Assembly (NCBI GenBank): GCA_004298555.1
Contig: SCQM01000149.1
Coordinates: forward strand, 1-49,265
Reading direction: 5' to 3'
Source: Actinomycetota bacterium
GTDB taxonomy: Bacteria; Actinomycetota; Acidimicrobiia; Acidimicrobiales; Acidimicrobiaceae
Length of the DNA stretch: 49,265 nucleotides
In this document: positions 8,513 to 16,849 of the stretch, in pieces
Layout: every line of letters starts with the position of its first letter
Position numbering within the stretch: the first letter of the stretch is position 1
The notes under the pieces: generated by a model
The model's database searches: none
What the model saw: only the letters and a program-made list of their open reading frames with translations
Told to the model about the DNA's origin: nothing
Translations under genes and position numbers: made by a program

Positions 8513-8677
8513 ATGGCGAAGAATGAAAAGCGAATAAAGGTCACACTGGCTTGCGAACAATGCAAGCGGAGGAACTACATCACGACCAAGAATCGTCAGA
8601 ATGACCGCGAGAGAATCGAGATGCAGAAATACTGCAAGTGGGATCGATCTCACACTTTGCACAAAGAAACACGCTAG
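8513..8677 (+). CDS. rpmG: 50S ribosomal protein L33
   Basis: A 54-residue frame, starting [20 protein letters not shown] and ending HTLHKETR, typical bL33. The zinc-type pattern is incomplete: CEQC and a later Cys in KYCKWD are present, but the fourth ligand is Asp instead of Cys. AAAGGA lies upstream of the ATG. The gene sits between tRNA-Met and the ECF sigma gene; in mycobacteria rpmG2 holds the same place before hadABC. bL33 lies near the E site of the large subunit. Confidence 0.93.
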   Translation: MAKNEKRIKVTLACEQCKRRNYITTKNRQNDRERIEMQKYCKWDRSHTLHKETR

Positions 8678-8739
8678 ATTAGCGGTTTAGAATCGTAATT
8701 ACGGTCTGCAGTTGACCGTGGAAGGTATTGCAGACAATT

Positions 8740-9339
8740 ATGGGTTGGGATTTCTCAAAGCTAGTGGAGCGAGCCAAGGCAGGCGATGTATCCGCTTTTG
8801 ACGAACTCGTGCGCAGGACTTATAAATCCACGTACCAGCTCGCATTAAAACTCACAGGCAACGTTGACGACGCGTTTGATGTCCTCCAAGAGTCTTATTT
8901 CCGGGCATTTGGTTCACTGAAGAAATTTCGAGCTGATTCCTCTTTCCCGACCTGGCTGTACAGGATTACCTCCAACTGTGCCAGCACACTGCTCGCTTCT
9001 GGCAAATCACGCATGCATGAGGTGCTCGATCAGGACTCCAATGTTGTCGATACGTCCCGGGAGGCCGATATCGAGGAGATGGCCAACCAGTCGGTGGAGC
9101 GTGATCGAATCAAGGCGGCGCTTATGAGCCTTCCCAAGCGCCTTCAAGTTGTAGTTTTACTTAGGGACGTTTACGGATTTGCCCATAAAGAGATCGCCGA
9201 TCGATTGGGAATCTCAGAAGCTGCGGCAAAAGTTAGGCTCCACCGGGGCCGAGTGAGGCTGAAAGAGGAACTCGGAAAGATCGGGAAAGGACGGGTGTCC
9301 GCTACAGAGTCGGATGTGGAGCTTCCCAGGGCCGTTTAG
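8740..9339 (+). CDS. ECF-type RNA polymerase sigma factor
   Basis: A protein of 199 residues from ATG at 8740; TTG at 8728 is also in frame but lies too close to GGAAGG at 8720-8725. Region 2 contains DAFDVLQESYFRAFGSLKKF and TWLYRITSNCA; region 4 contains LPKRLQVVVLLRDVYGF and the helix-turn-helix EIADRLGISEAAAKVRLHRG. Both domains are intact. No anti-sigma factor or zinc-binding partner is adjacent, which is unusual for the class. The gene lies between rpmG and tRNA-Trp/secE, an interval that holds hadABC in mycobacteria. The regulon is unknown. Confidence 0.9.
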   Translation: MGWDFSKLVERAKAGDVSAFDELVRRTYKSTYQLALKLTGNVDDAFDVLQESYFRAFGSLKKFRADSSFPTWLYRITSNCASTLLASGKSRMHEVLDQDSNVVDTSREADIEEMANQSVERDRIKAALMSLPKRLQVVVLLRDVYGFAHKEIADRLGISEAAAKVRLHRGRVRLKEELGKIGKGRVSATESDVELPRAV

Positions 9340-9371
9340 ATATTGCAGTTCTCGATCTCAGGCCTGTAGTG

Positions 9372-9401
9372 TTGATCTTAAGAAGGGCTGCTACCTACTA
9401 T
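9372..9401 (+). promoter_or_regulatory. candidate promoter of tRNA-Trp (and possibly secE-nusG)
   Basis: TTGATC at 9372-9377 and TACTAT at 9396-9401 are separated by 18 bases. A start about 7 bases on would lie roughly 10 bases before the tRNA-Trp 5' end at 9418, as expected for a tRNA precursor. Confidence 0.5.
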
Positions 9402-9417
9402 GCTCGTAGTTCGCTTT

Positions 9418-9490
9418 AGGGTAGTAGCTCAATTGGTAGAGCACCGGTCTCCAAAACCGGGGGTTGGGGGTTCGAGTCCCTCCTGCCCTG
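9418..9490 (+). tRNA. tRNA-Trp (anticodon CCA)
   Basis: The acceptor arms AGGGTAG and CTGCCCT pair. The anticodon stem CCGGT/ACCGG encloses CTCCAAA with anticodon CCA, and the T arm is GGGGG/CCCTC with one wobble pair. The discriminator is G and CCA is not encoded. It directly precedes secE, as in mycobacteria. Confidence 0.94.
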
Positions 9491-9518
9491 CTCAGTTGTA
9501 TATCTGCGAGGGAATTTC

Positions 9519-9818
9519 GTGGTGAATCGTCAGACCAAGAGAATGATGGAACGTCGGCAAGGTGGAGCTGATCCAGGGGCCGCCGCAACTGCGGCGCGCC
9601 ATCAGGCAGCTGCGCGTACCGCCGGCGCTGATAAAAGGACGACCTTCAGAGGTTATTTGAGTGAGGTTCGGACGGAACTTCGCAAAGTGATATGGCCCAA
9701 GAGGCACCAGGTTATAAATTACTCAACTGTAGTTTTCTTTACCTTGGTGTTTCTGGTAGCCCTTATTTTCGTGCTCAATTTCGCCTTTTCCAAGGCCGTA
9801 CTGTTTCTTTACAAATAA
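9519..9818 (+). CDS. secE: preprotein translocase subunit SecE
   Basis: A protein of 99 residues with a charged N-terminal extension rich in Ala and Arg, then the conserved FRGYLSEVRTELRKVIWPKR and one membrane helix (TVVFFTLVFLVALIFVLNF). SecE clamps SecY in the translocon of the cytoplasmic membrane. Two GTG codons follow each other at 9519 and 9522, and either may start translation. Its TAA is followed immediately by the ATG of nusG. Confidence 0.95.
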   Translation: MVNRQTKRMMERRQGGADPGAAATAARHQAAARTAGADKRTTFRGYLSEVRTELRKVIWPKRHQVINYSTVVFFTLVFLVALIFVLNFAFSKAVLFLYK

Positions 9819-10502
9819 ATGCCTGATTACGAACCAGAAGACCTAGAGAATCAAAATATTCAAGTTGAGGCAGGCCTGGGTGAAGACACGCCTGAATCAG
9901 GTGACGACCTTGACGATCTTTTCGAGGAGCCGAAGGCGCCTGCAGTTGAAAGTCCCTATGACCGTCCAGGTGCATGGTACGTAGTTCACTCCTATGCCGG
10001 ATACGAGAACAAGGTAAAGTCCAACCTCGAGAGCAGAATCTCGTCCATGAACATCGAAGATGAGATCTTTGAAGTCGTCATCCCGGTCGAAGATGTAGTA
10101 GAGGTGAAAAATGGCAGGAAGGTCACGGTTTCGAAGAAGGTCTTTCCCGGCTATCTTTTGGTCAGATGCTACCTCACTGACGAGTCTTGGTCGGTAATCA
10201 GAAATACTCCAGGGGTGACCGGCTTTGTTGGGATGGGAACCAAGCCAACACCTCTTTCGCGCAAAGAGGTGGAGGGCATTCTTGCGGTTCCCGAAGACAG
10301 CGGGAAAGAGGTCAAGAAGGCCAAGCCTCTGATGGAGTTCGAGGTTGGAGAGACTGTAAGGGTCAAAGAGGGTCCGTTTGCAGACTTTTCCGGCCAGATT
10401 GCCGAGATCAATGAGGACCACCTCAAGCTCAAGGTATTGGTCAACATATTCGGACGGGAAACCCCTGTGGAGCTTGAGTTCTCCCAGGTCTCCAAGCTTT
10501 AA
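9819..10502 (+). CDS. nusG: transcription termination/antitermination factor NusG
   Basis: A protein of 227 residues. The NGN domain begins near residue 50 with [20 protein letters not shown], and the C-terminal KOW domain holds [20 protein letters not shown]. About 48 acidic residues precede the NGN domain, an extension common in actinobacterial NusG. NusG binds RNA polymerase and links it to Rho or to the ribosome through S10. No base separates it from secE, so translation is probably coupled. Confidence 0.97.
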   Translation: MPDYEPEDLENQNIQVEAGLGEDTPESGDDLDDLFEEPKAPAVESPYDRPGAWYVVHSYAGYENKVKSNLESRISSMNIEDEIFEVVIPVEDVVEVKNGRKVTVSKKVFPGYLLVRCYLTDESWSVIRNTPGVTGFVGMGTKPTPLSRKEVEGILAVPEDSGKEVKKAKPLMEFEVGETVRVKEGPFADFSGQIAEINEDHLKLKVLVNIFGRETPVELEFSQVSKL

Positions 10503-10535
10503 TTATCGAGATAGTACGGAAGCGAGTCGATCGAC

Positions 10536-10964
10536 ATGGCAAAGCGCCGCGTAACAGCAATCGTAAAAATTCAATTACCAGCCGGAGCCGCCACCCCTGC
10601 TCCTCCTGTTGGTACAGCACTAGGACCTCACGGAATCCAGACAATGGAGTTCGTCAAGCAGTACAACGCTGCAACAGAGGCACAGCGCGGAACAGTGATT
10701 CCAGTCGAGGTAACCATCTTCGACGATCGCTCGTTCAGCTTTGTGTTAAAGACCCCTCCAACGCCGGTTCTTCTTCGCCAAGCTGCCGGCATTGACAAGG
10801 GTTCAGCAACAAATGCAAAGGTGACAGTTGGCACTGTTACCGACGATCAGTTAGCTGAAATCGCACGCACCAAAATGCCGGACCTTAATGCCAATGACCT
10901 TGAGGCCGCTAAGCGCCAAATTGCAGGCACAGCGCGGTCAATGGGTATCAAGGTACAGGATTAG
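10536..10964 (+). CDS. rplK: 50S ribosomal protein L11
   Basis: A 142-residue protein of standard length. The N-terminal domain includes [20 protein letters not shown], a proline-rich site that contacts elongation factors and binds thiostrepton together with 23S rRNA; the C-terminal RNA-binding domain ends MGIKVQD. L11 is part of the GTPase-associated centre and is needed for RelA activation in bacteria that use that route. It begins 33 bases after nusG and is followed by rplA, the usual L11 operon. Confidence 0.97.
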   Translation: MAKRRVTAIVKIQLPAGAATPAPPVGTALGPHGIQTMEFVKQYNAATEAQRGTVIPVEVTIFDDRSFSFVLKTPPTPVLLRQAAGIDKGSATNAKVTVGTVTDDQLAEIARTKMPDLNANDLEAAKRQIAGTARSMGIKVQD

Positions 10965-10996
10965 TCCGGCCTTTTATTATCTTTGGGAGATTTACA

Positions 10997-11725
10997 GTGG
11001 TTAAAGGAAAGCGATACACCGCCGCAGCCGCAGAGTTCAACCGTGAAAAGCTTTACACGGTAGCTGAGGCAGTTGAAATAGTCAAGAAGTCGGCGAAGGC
11101 AAAGTTTGATGAGACCGTTGAATTTGCGGTGCGTCTTGGTGTTGACCCGAGGAAAGCGGATCAGATCCTTCGTGGCACGGTAACGCTTCCCGCCGGAAGC
11201 GGCCGCACAGTCAGAGTCGCGGTTTTCGCCGCTGGTGAGGCTGCTCAGGCTGCCCGTGATGCGGGAGCGGACATAGTTGGAGCCGATGACCTGGTGAGCC
11301 GCTGTCTGAATGAGGGATTCACCGATTTCGATGTAGCGATCGCAACGCCGGATCTCATGGGTCAGGTAGGTCGTCTTGGTAGGGTGTTGGGGCCTAGAGG
11401 ACTAATGCCAAACCCGAAAACTGGAACCGTAACCACTGATGTTGGCAAAGCGGTTACAGAGTTCAAGGGTGGCAGAGTTGAGTACCGGACCGACAAGGTT
11501 GGCAACGTGCACCTGCCTATTGGCAAGGTGTCCTTTGACAATAAAAGCCTATTGGAGAACTTCCGTGCTGTCATTGAGGAGCTGACAAGGGTTAAGCCAG
11601 CTTCCGCAAAGGGTAGGTACTTCAGATCGGTGGCCTTGTCATCGACCATGGGCCCAGGAGTGAAGATTGACACCAACCAGCTTCGCTTGACTGACGAAAT
11701 GATCAGCCAGATTTCTGCCGCTTAG
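10997..11725 (+). CDS. rplA: 50S ribosomal protein L1
   Basis: A 242-residue protein starting at GTG, with GGGAGA upstream. Conserved L1 stretches are seen: [20 protein letters not shown] and [21 protein letters not shown]1 forms the mobile stalk near the E site that moves deacylated tRNA, and in many bacteria represses its own rplKA message. The spacing of 32 bases after rplK fits one operon. Confidence 0.97.
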   Translation: MVKGKRYTAAAAEFNREKLYTVAEAVEIVKKSAKAKFDETVEFAVRLGVDPRKADQILRGTVTLPAGSGRTVRVAVFAAGEAAQAARDAGADIVGADDLVSRCLNEGFTDFDVAIATPDLMGQVGRLGRVLGPRGLMPNPKTGTVTTDVGKAVTEFKGGRVEYRTDKVGNVHLPIGKVSFDNKSLLENFRAVIEELTRVKPASAKGRYFRSVALSSTMGPGVKIDTNQLRLTDEMISQISAA

Positions 11726-11940
11726 GCCTTAGTTTGCGCCACCTGCATGAGATTGTGCGGGTTCCGCTACAATTTTTGTTCTATGTTTCGCCTCGGCGAA
11801 GCAGAAAAGTTTATAGCAGTCGCCGGAGAGATCAGGTGTTGGAGCAATAAGCTGCTTCGACGTAAAGGATTCCTGCCTGAGGAGGTGGCATCTTTGGACC
11901 ATGGGTCTCTCTGACTGCGAATTGTGATGTCAGGAGAGAG
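11726..11940 (+). promoter_or_regulatory. probable L10 leader region
   Basis: A 215-base untranslated stretch separates rplA from rplJ. In many bacteria this position holds an RNA structure bound by L10-L7/L12 for feedback control. The last 60 bases are purine-rich and can fold (GGGTCTCTCTGAC facing GTCAGGAGAGAG just before the ATG), which would hide the ribosome site GGAGAGAG. I cannot confirm a match to the known L10 leader model. Confidence 0.45.
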
Positions 11941-12594
11941 ATGGAAAGAACGCCGAAGCCCATAAAAGTGGCGAAAGTCGATGAATTGAAGGAGCGCTTC
12001 GACTCCTCATCGGCGATATTGCTCACAGAATACAGAGGCCTAAAGGTCTCTGAGCTCGAATCGCTTCGCCGGCGGCTCAAGGCGAATGGCGGCGAATACA
12101 AAATCTTCAAAAATACCTTTGTCCGTTTTGTCGCCAAAGACAAAGGCTTGGCAGACCTCGTTCCTCTTCTAGAAGGTCCAACCGGGCTTACTTTCGTGGA
12201 AAGTGACGCAGCACAGGTTGCCAAAGCCATCAGGGACTTCAGCCGTGAAAACCCGGCGCTGATCATCAAGGGCGGCCTTCTCGGCGATGCCGTAGTCAGC
12301 GCAAAAGAGATTACAGCGCTGGCGGATCTGCCGTCGAGAGATGTGCTGTTGGCCAAGCTGGCCGGTGGCCTTGCAGCGCCGATGCAAAAGTTTGCAGGAC
12401 TGCTGCAGGCTATCCCGCAAAGTTTCGCCTATGCCTTGTCTGCCCTGATTGCCAAGGGTGGAGCTGGAGGAGCCGCAGAGGCCGTGCAGGCTGTGGAGCC
12501 TGTTCCGGAGGTCGTAGCGGAGGTTCCCGCAGAGGAGTCAAGTTCCGGAGAGATTTCTTCTCCTGAGGCGGAGGAGCCCCAGGCGGAGGGGTAG
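11941..12594 (+). CDS. rplJ: 50S ribosomal protein L10, with acidic C-terminal tail
   Basis: The L10 core spans about residues 1-175: DSSSAILLTEYRGLKVSELE, then KIFKNTFVRFVAKD and GPTGLTFVE, and the helix that carries L7/L12 dimers. Total length is 217, about 40 longer than usual. The extra tail is rich in Glu, Ala, Pro and Ser. L10 anchors the L7/L12 stalk that recruits translation factors. GGAGAGAG stands directly before the ATG. rplL follows after 85 bases. Confidence 0.96.
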   Translation: MERTPKPIKVAKVDELKERFDSSSAILLTEYRGLKVSELESLRRRLKANGGEYKIFKNTFVRFVAKDKGLADLVPLLEGPTGLTFVESDAAQVAKAIRDFSRENPALIIKGGLLGDAVVSAKEITALADLPSRDVLLAKLAGGLAAPMQKFAGLLQAIPQSFAYALSALIAKGGAGGAAEAVQAVEPVPEVVAEVPAEESSSGEISSPEAEEPQAEG

Positions 12595-12679
12595 TTTCAT
12601 CACCCCAGAGGTGGAAAGACCGCCGGCAATGGCCGGATAAGTGCAAATACTGAGCTTAGAAAAATAAGGAGCAACAAAA

Positions 12680-13057
12680 ATGGCTACAAAGTCCGAGATC
12701 CTCGATGCAATTGCATCTATGACAGTTCTTGAGCTCTCCGAACTCCTCAAAGAGTTTGAAGAGAAGTTTGGCGTGACCGCTGCAGCACCTGTCGCAGCAG
12801 CCGCACCGGCAGCTGCGGGTGCCGGCGAAGCAGCTGTCGAAGAGCAGGACGAATTCGACGTCGTCCTCACCGGAGCTGGTGACAAGAAGATCCAAGTTAT
12901 CAAGGAAGTCCGCACCCTGACCAGCCTCGGACTCAAGGAAGCCAAGGACCTCGTCGATGGCGCTCCTAAGACGGTCCTGGAGAAAGTTTCCAAGGAAGAC
13001 GCCGAAAAGGCAAAGGCTCAACTTGAGTCAGCCGGTGCTACAGTAGAACTCAAGTAG
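12680..13057 (+). CDS. rplL: 50S ribosomal protein L7/L12
   Basis: A 125-residue protein. The N-terminal dimerisation domain contains [20 protein letters not shown], an alanine-rich hinge follows (about residues 34-56), and the C-terminal domain includes [20 protein letters not shown], which binds elongation factors. It forms the stalk with L10. A hairpin lies 21 bases after its stop and separates it from rpoB. Confidence 0.97.
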   Translation: MATKSEILDAIASMTVLELSELLKEFEEKFGVTAAAPVAAAAPAAAGAGEAAVEEQDEFDVVLTGAGDKKIQVIKEVRTLTSLGLKEAKDLVDGAPKTVLEKVSKEDAEKAKAQLESAGATVELK

Positions 13058-13078
13058 TACCAATAGAATACTTGCAAA

Positions 13079-13103
13079 CAGAGGTGCTCTCTGAGCGCCT
13101 CTG
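13079..13103 (+). terminator. rplL-rpoB hairpin (attenuator-like)
   Basis: CAGAGGTGCTC and GAGCGCCTCTG pair over 11 positions (one G-T) around a TCT loop. Only a weak T-rich stretch follows, so it probably lets part of transcription through into rpoBC, as the rplL-rpoB attenuator does in E. coli. Confidence 0.65.
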
Positions 13104-13285
13104 TATTGGTGTTTAATTATCTAAGGAAGCTGCACGTATTTGGCTGTAGGCTATTAACAAAGTCATTATGCTCGTTAAAGCCGTCCCTAACTGTCTAAAG
13201 TTCCATTATGGAGTGGTGTTTACGCGCCAAATTTTCAGTGCCATTTCCAGCTTTAAATCGGTGTACATAAGCGAGGAGTAAGCCG

Positions 13286-16200
13286 TTGAGCTCTCGTTCC
13301 CAGTCTCCGGAACGTTTTTCATTCGCCAATTTGGAAGAGGCATTGCCGCTACCAGACCTTATAGCGATCCAGAGGGATTCATTTGACTGGTTCCTTAAGA
13401 AAGGTTTAGCGGAAACCTTCCAAGATATATCCCCAATCGAGGATTTTACGGGTCAGCTTCGGCTTGAACTTGATTTTGACCCTGACGATCCCGACTTGCG
13501 GCCTGAGCCAAAGTATTCCATCGAGGAATGCAAAGAGAAGGATATCACCTATTCTGCTCCAATTTTTGTCCGTGCCCGTTTTATGAACGCAGGCACCGGT
13601 GAAATCAAGGAGCAGACGGTTTTCATGGGCGATTTCCCCATGATGACCGACAAAGGAACCTTCATCATCAATGGAACGGAGAGAGTAGTGGTATCCCAGC
13701 TCGTCCGTTCTCCTGGTGTGATCTTTCAACCTGGAAGAGATCCAAAGATAATTGTCAATGGAACGATTCATCCCTACCGGGGTGAGTGGATCGAATTCGA
13801 TGTCGAGGCCAAGCCTGGCCGCGATATAACTGCGGGTACCCGCGTGGCGCGCAAGAGGCGGGTAAGTTTATTTACCTTGCTTCGTGCCCTTGGGTATGAA
13901 GATCCTGACCTGCTCCAGCGTTTTGTTCGCCACTTCGACTTTCTAGAAGGCCAGTGGGAGAAAGACAAGGACCTTGTTTCCACCCGCGAAGAAGCACTTG
14001 TCGAGATCTACAAGAGAGCCCGCCCAGGCGAGCCTCCAACTGTCGAGTCTGCGCGCGGATACTTTGAGAATGCGTTTTTCTCACCCAAGCGCTACGACCT
14101 GACCCGCGTCGGCAGATACAAGCTGGACCGCAAGCTTGGGCCGGAAATCGACAAGATGAGCGAGATTCTGGGAGTTGATCTTGGGCATCCTGCTCCCGAC
14201 CAGGGAGTGCTTACTGCTTCTGAAATGCTGGCGACAGCCACTTACATGCTTCATCTAGCCAACGGAGAGAGCGGATACCGCCTTGACGACCAGGACCACT
14301 TCGCCAATAGGCGCATACGCAGCGTCGGCGAGCTGATCCAGAACCAGTTGCGTCTTGGATTGTCCCGGCTCGAGCGTCTGGTTCGTGAGCGCATGACCAC
14401 TCAGGATGTGGAAGCGATTACCCCTCAAACACTTATCAATATCCGGCCGGTAGTCGCGGCAATTAAGGAGTTCTTCGGCACCAGCCAGCTGAGCCAGTTC
14501 ATGGACCAGAATAACCCGCTGTCGGGTCTGGCCCACAAACGCCGCCTATCTGCGCTTGGGCCCGGCGGTCTTTCCCGGGAGCGCGCTGGATTCGAAGTGC
14601 GCGATGTGCACACGTCCCACTACGGGAGAATGTGCCCGATCGAAACTCCGGAAGGTCCCAACATTGGTCTGATCGGAGCACTCGCCAGTTATGCAAGGGT
14701 GAACGACTTCGGGTTCATCGAGACTCCTTACCGCAAAGTCGTAGATGGCCGGGTTACGAAAGAGATCGCCTACTTCGCTGCCGATGAGGAGGAAGAGTAC
14801 GTTATAGCTCAGGCGAATGCGCCATTGGCTGAAGACGGGAGCTTCATCGAGGACAAGGTGCTCGTCAGGCGCGGGCCTCAGGGTGCCGGAGTGCGCGTTG
14901 GTGCTACTGTAACCTCCTACGGCTCCACTTCTGAAATCGACTTTGTGCCGCCATCCGAGATCGATCTGATGGACGTGTCTCCAAAGCAGATCGTTTCGGT
15001 TTCCACTTCGCTGATACCATTCATCGAACACGATGATGCCAACCGGGCGTTGATGGGCGCGAACATGCAGAAGCAGGCGGTTCCACTGGTGGCCCCGGAA
15101 GCTCCATACATAGGAACTGGCGTCGAGGCCAGAGCGGCACGTGATGCCGGCGACGTATTGCTGTCCGAGGGATCGGGTGTCGTCACCAATGTTTCCGGCG
15201 AATCGGTGGAGGTTGAATACAGCCCCGGCCAAGTCGACAGACTGGGCAGGCCGCTCAGCCGCAAGGTGTACCATCTCTCAAAGTTCAAGAGGTCGAACCA
15301 GAACACATGCATCAACCAGAAAGTCGTGGTGGATCCGGGCCAAAGCGTTGAGCTGGGAGATTTGCTGGCTGATGGTCCTGCCACCAGCAGAGGTGAGCTG
15401 GCGCTAGGCAAGAATCTTCTTGTGGCTTTCATGCCATGGGAAGGCTATAACTACGAAGACGCGATAATCCTGTCGGAGCGTTTAGTCCGCGACGATGTCC
15501 TGACGTCGATCCACATCGAAGAGCACGAGATTGATGCGCGTGACACCAAGCTGGGTGCGGAGGAGATCACTCGCGATATTCCAAACCTTTCAGAGGAGAT
15601 CCTTGCTGATCTCGATGAGAGGGGAATCATTCGCATAGGCGCCGAAGTCGGCCCTGGCGACATTCTCGTAGGCAAAGTTACACCTAAAGGTGAAACCGAG
15701 CTGACTCCGGAGGAGAGGCTTCTCCGTGCGATTTTCGGTGAAAAGTCGCGTGAGGTCAGAGACACGTCTTTAAAGGTTCCACATGGAGAATCTGGAAAAG
15801 TCATTGACGTCAAGGTCTTTACCAGAGAGGACTCAGCCGAGCTGGCTCCAGGAGTGAACCAGCTGGTCCGCGTGTACATCGGTCAGAGGAGGAAGATAAC
15901 CGAGGGTGACAAGCTTGCTGGTCGCCACGGGAACAAGGGTGTCATTTCCAAAATCCTTCCGGTCGAAGATATGCCTTATCTTGAAGACGGCAGCCCGGTC
16001 GATATCATCCTGAACCCGCTTGGCGTACCCTCAAGAATGAACGTGGGCCAGGTTTTGGAGTCCCATCTAGGTTATGCAGCACGCTGGGGATGGGAAGGCA
16101 ACACTATTGCCAAACCGCCTCTGCGGGGCACGGAAAAGAAGACAAGACCGATAACGGAGCCGTCAACATGGATTTCCACTCCAGTTTTCGACGGGGCACA

Positions 16201-16849
16201 CTGGGATGAGGAAGATAAGGCCGGAAAGCATCCAACGATGCAGAAGATCTTCACAACTCTCAACCCGGAGTCCGTCGACGGTAAGCGGCTGATCGGGAAA
16301 GACGGCAAGGTGACTCTTTACAACGGGCGCACCGGCCTGCCGTACGACAATTCAATCTCAGTCGGATTCGTATATATCCTGAAGCTGGCCCACCTGGTGG
16401 ACGATAAGATTCACGCCCGTTCGACCGGCCCTTACTCAATGATCACCCAGCAGCCTCTCGGTGGAAAGGCACAGTTCGGTGGCCAGAGATTCGGGGAGAT
16501 GGAAGTCTGGGCTTTAGAAGCTTACGGCGCTGCTTATGCATTGCAGGAGCTTCTGACAATCAAGTCTGATGACGTTCTCGGACGCGTCAAAGTCTACGAA
16601 GCTATCGTCAAGGGCGAGAATATACCAGAACCAGGAATACCTGAGAGTTTCAAGGTCCTAATCAAGGAAATGCAGTCGCTATGTCTCAACGTCGAGGTTC
16701 TTTCCGATTCGGGCGAAGAGATCCAGATCAAAGAGCTTGACGAGGACATCTTTAGGACTGCTGAAGAATTGGGAATCGATATCTCCAGGCCCGAGCGCGG
16801 ATCAGAGGAAGAAGATCTGCGTCGTGTCAGAGGAGAGGGGAGTCTTTAG
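13286..16849 (+). CDS. rpoB: RNA polymerase beta subunit
   Basis: A 1187-residue protein starting at TTG, with GAGGAG about 8 bases upstream. The rifampicin pocket lies near residues 395-450 ([17 protein letters not shown], then [12 protein letters not shown]) and has the wild-type Asp, His and Ser that confer sensitivity elsewhere. [14 protein letters not shown] and the C-terminal [12 protein letters not shown][15 protein letters not shown] order are typical. The sequence closely follows mycobacterial RpoB, the best evidence that this is an actinobacterium. It forms the core enzyme with RpoC and RpoA. Its TAG shares one base with the GTG of rpoC. Confidence 0.98.
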   Translation: MSSRSQSPERFSFANLEEALPLPDLIAIQRDSFDWFLKKGLAETFQDISPIEDFTGQLRLELDFDPDDPDLRPEPKYSIEECKEKDITYSAPIFVRARFMNAGTGEIKEQTVFMGDFPMMTDKGTFIINGTERVVVSQLVRSPGVIFQPGRDPKIIVNGTIHPYRGEWIEFDVEAKPGRDITAGTRVARKRRVSLFTLLRALGYEDPDLLQRFVRHFDFLEGQWEKDKDLVSTREEALVEIYKRARPGEPPTVESARGYFENAFFSPKRYDLTRVGRYKLDRKLGPEIDKMSEILGVDLGHPAPDQGVLTASEMLATATYMLHLANGESGYRLDDQDHFANRRIRSVGELIQNQLRLGLSRLERLVRERMTTQDVEAITPQTLINIRPVVAAIKEFFGTSQLSQFMDQNNPLSGLAHKRRLSALGPGGLSRERAGFEVRDVHTSHYGRMCPIETPEGPNIGLIGALASYARVNDFGFIETPYRKVVDGRVTKEIAYFAADEEEEYVIAQANAPLAEDGSFIEDKVLVRRGPQGAGVRVGATVTSYGSTSEIDFVPPSEIDLMDVSPKQIVSVSTSLIPFIEHDDANRALMGANMQKQAVPLVAPEAPYIGTGVEARAARDAGDVLLSEGSGVVTNVSGESVEVEYSPGQVDRLGRPLSRKVYHLSKFKRSNQNTCINQKVVVDPGQSVELGDLLADGPATSRGELALGKNLLVAFMPWEGYNYEDAIILSERLVRDDVLTSIHIEEHEIDARDTKLGAEEITRDIPNLSEEILADLDERGIIRIGAEVGPGDILVGKVTPKGETELTPEERLLRAIFGEKSREVRDTSLKVPHGESGKVIDVKVFTREDSAELAPGVNQLVRVYIGQRRKITEGDKLAGRHGNKGVISKILPVEDMPYLEDGSPVDIILNPLGVPSRMNVGQVLESHLGYAARWGWEGNTIAKPPLRGTEKKTRPITEPSTWISTPVFDGAHWDEEDKAGKHPTMQKIFTTLNPESVDGKRLIGKDGKVTLYNGRTGLPYDNSISVGFVYILKLAHLVDDKIHARSTGPYSMITQQPLGGKAQFGGQRFGEMEVWALEAYGAAYALQELLTIKSDDVLGRVKVYEAIVKGENIPEPGIPESFKVLIKEMQSLCLNVEVLSDSGEEIQIKELDEDIFRTAEELGIDISRPERGSEEEDLRRVRGEGSL

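Noticed and set aside
9460-9490. Sequence shared with 48179-48206 as a possible attachment-site repeat
   Set aside because: The shared bases are the T arms of tRNA-Trp and tRNA-Arg, which are alike in many tRNAs; no integrase is present.
14470-14640. Rifampicin-resistance change in rpoB, and streptomycin-resistance change in rpsL
   Set aside because: The key residues in both genes read as wild type.
14546-15274. A 242-codon minus-strand frame inside rpoB
   Set aside because: It is antisense to conserved RpoB sequence, without motifs or ribosome site.
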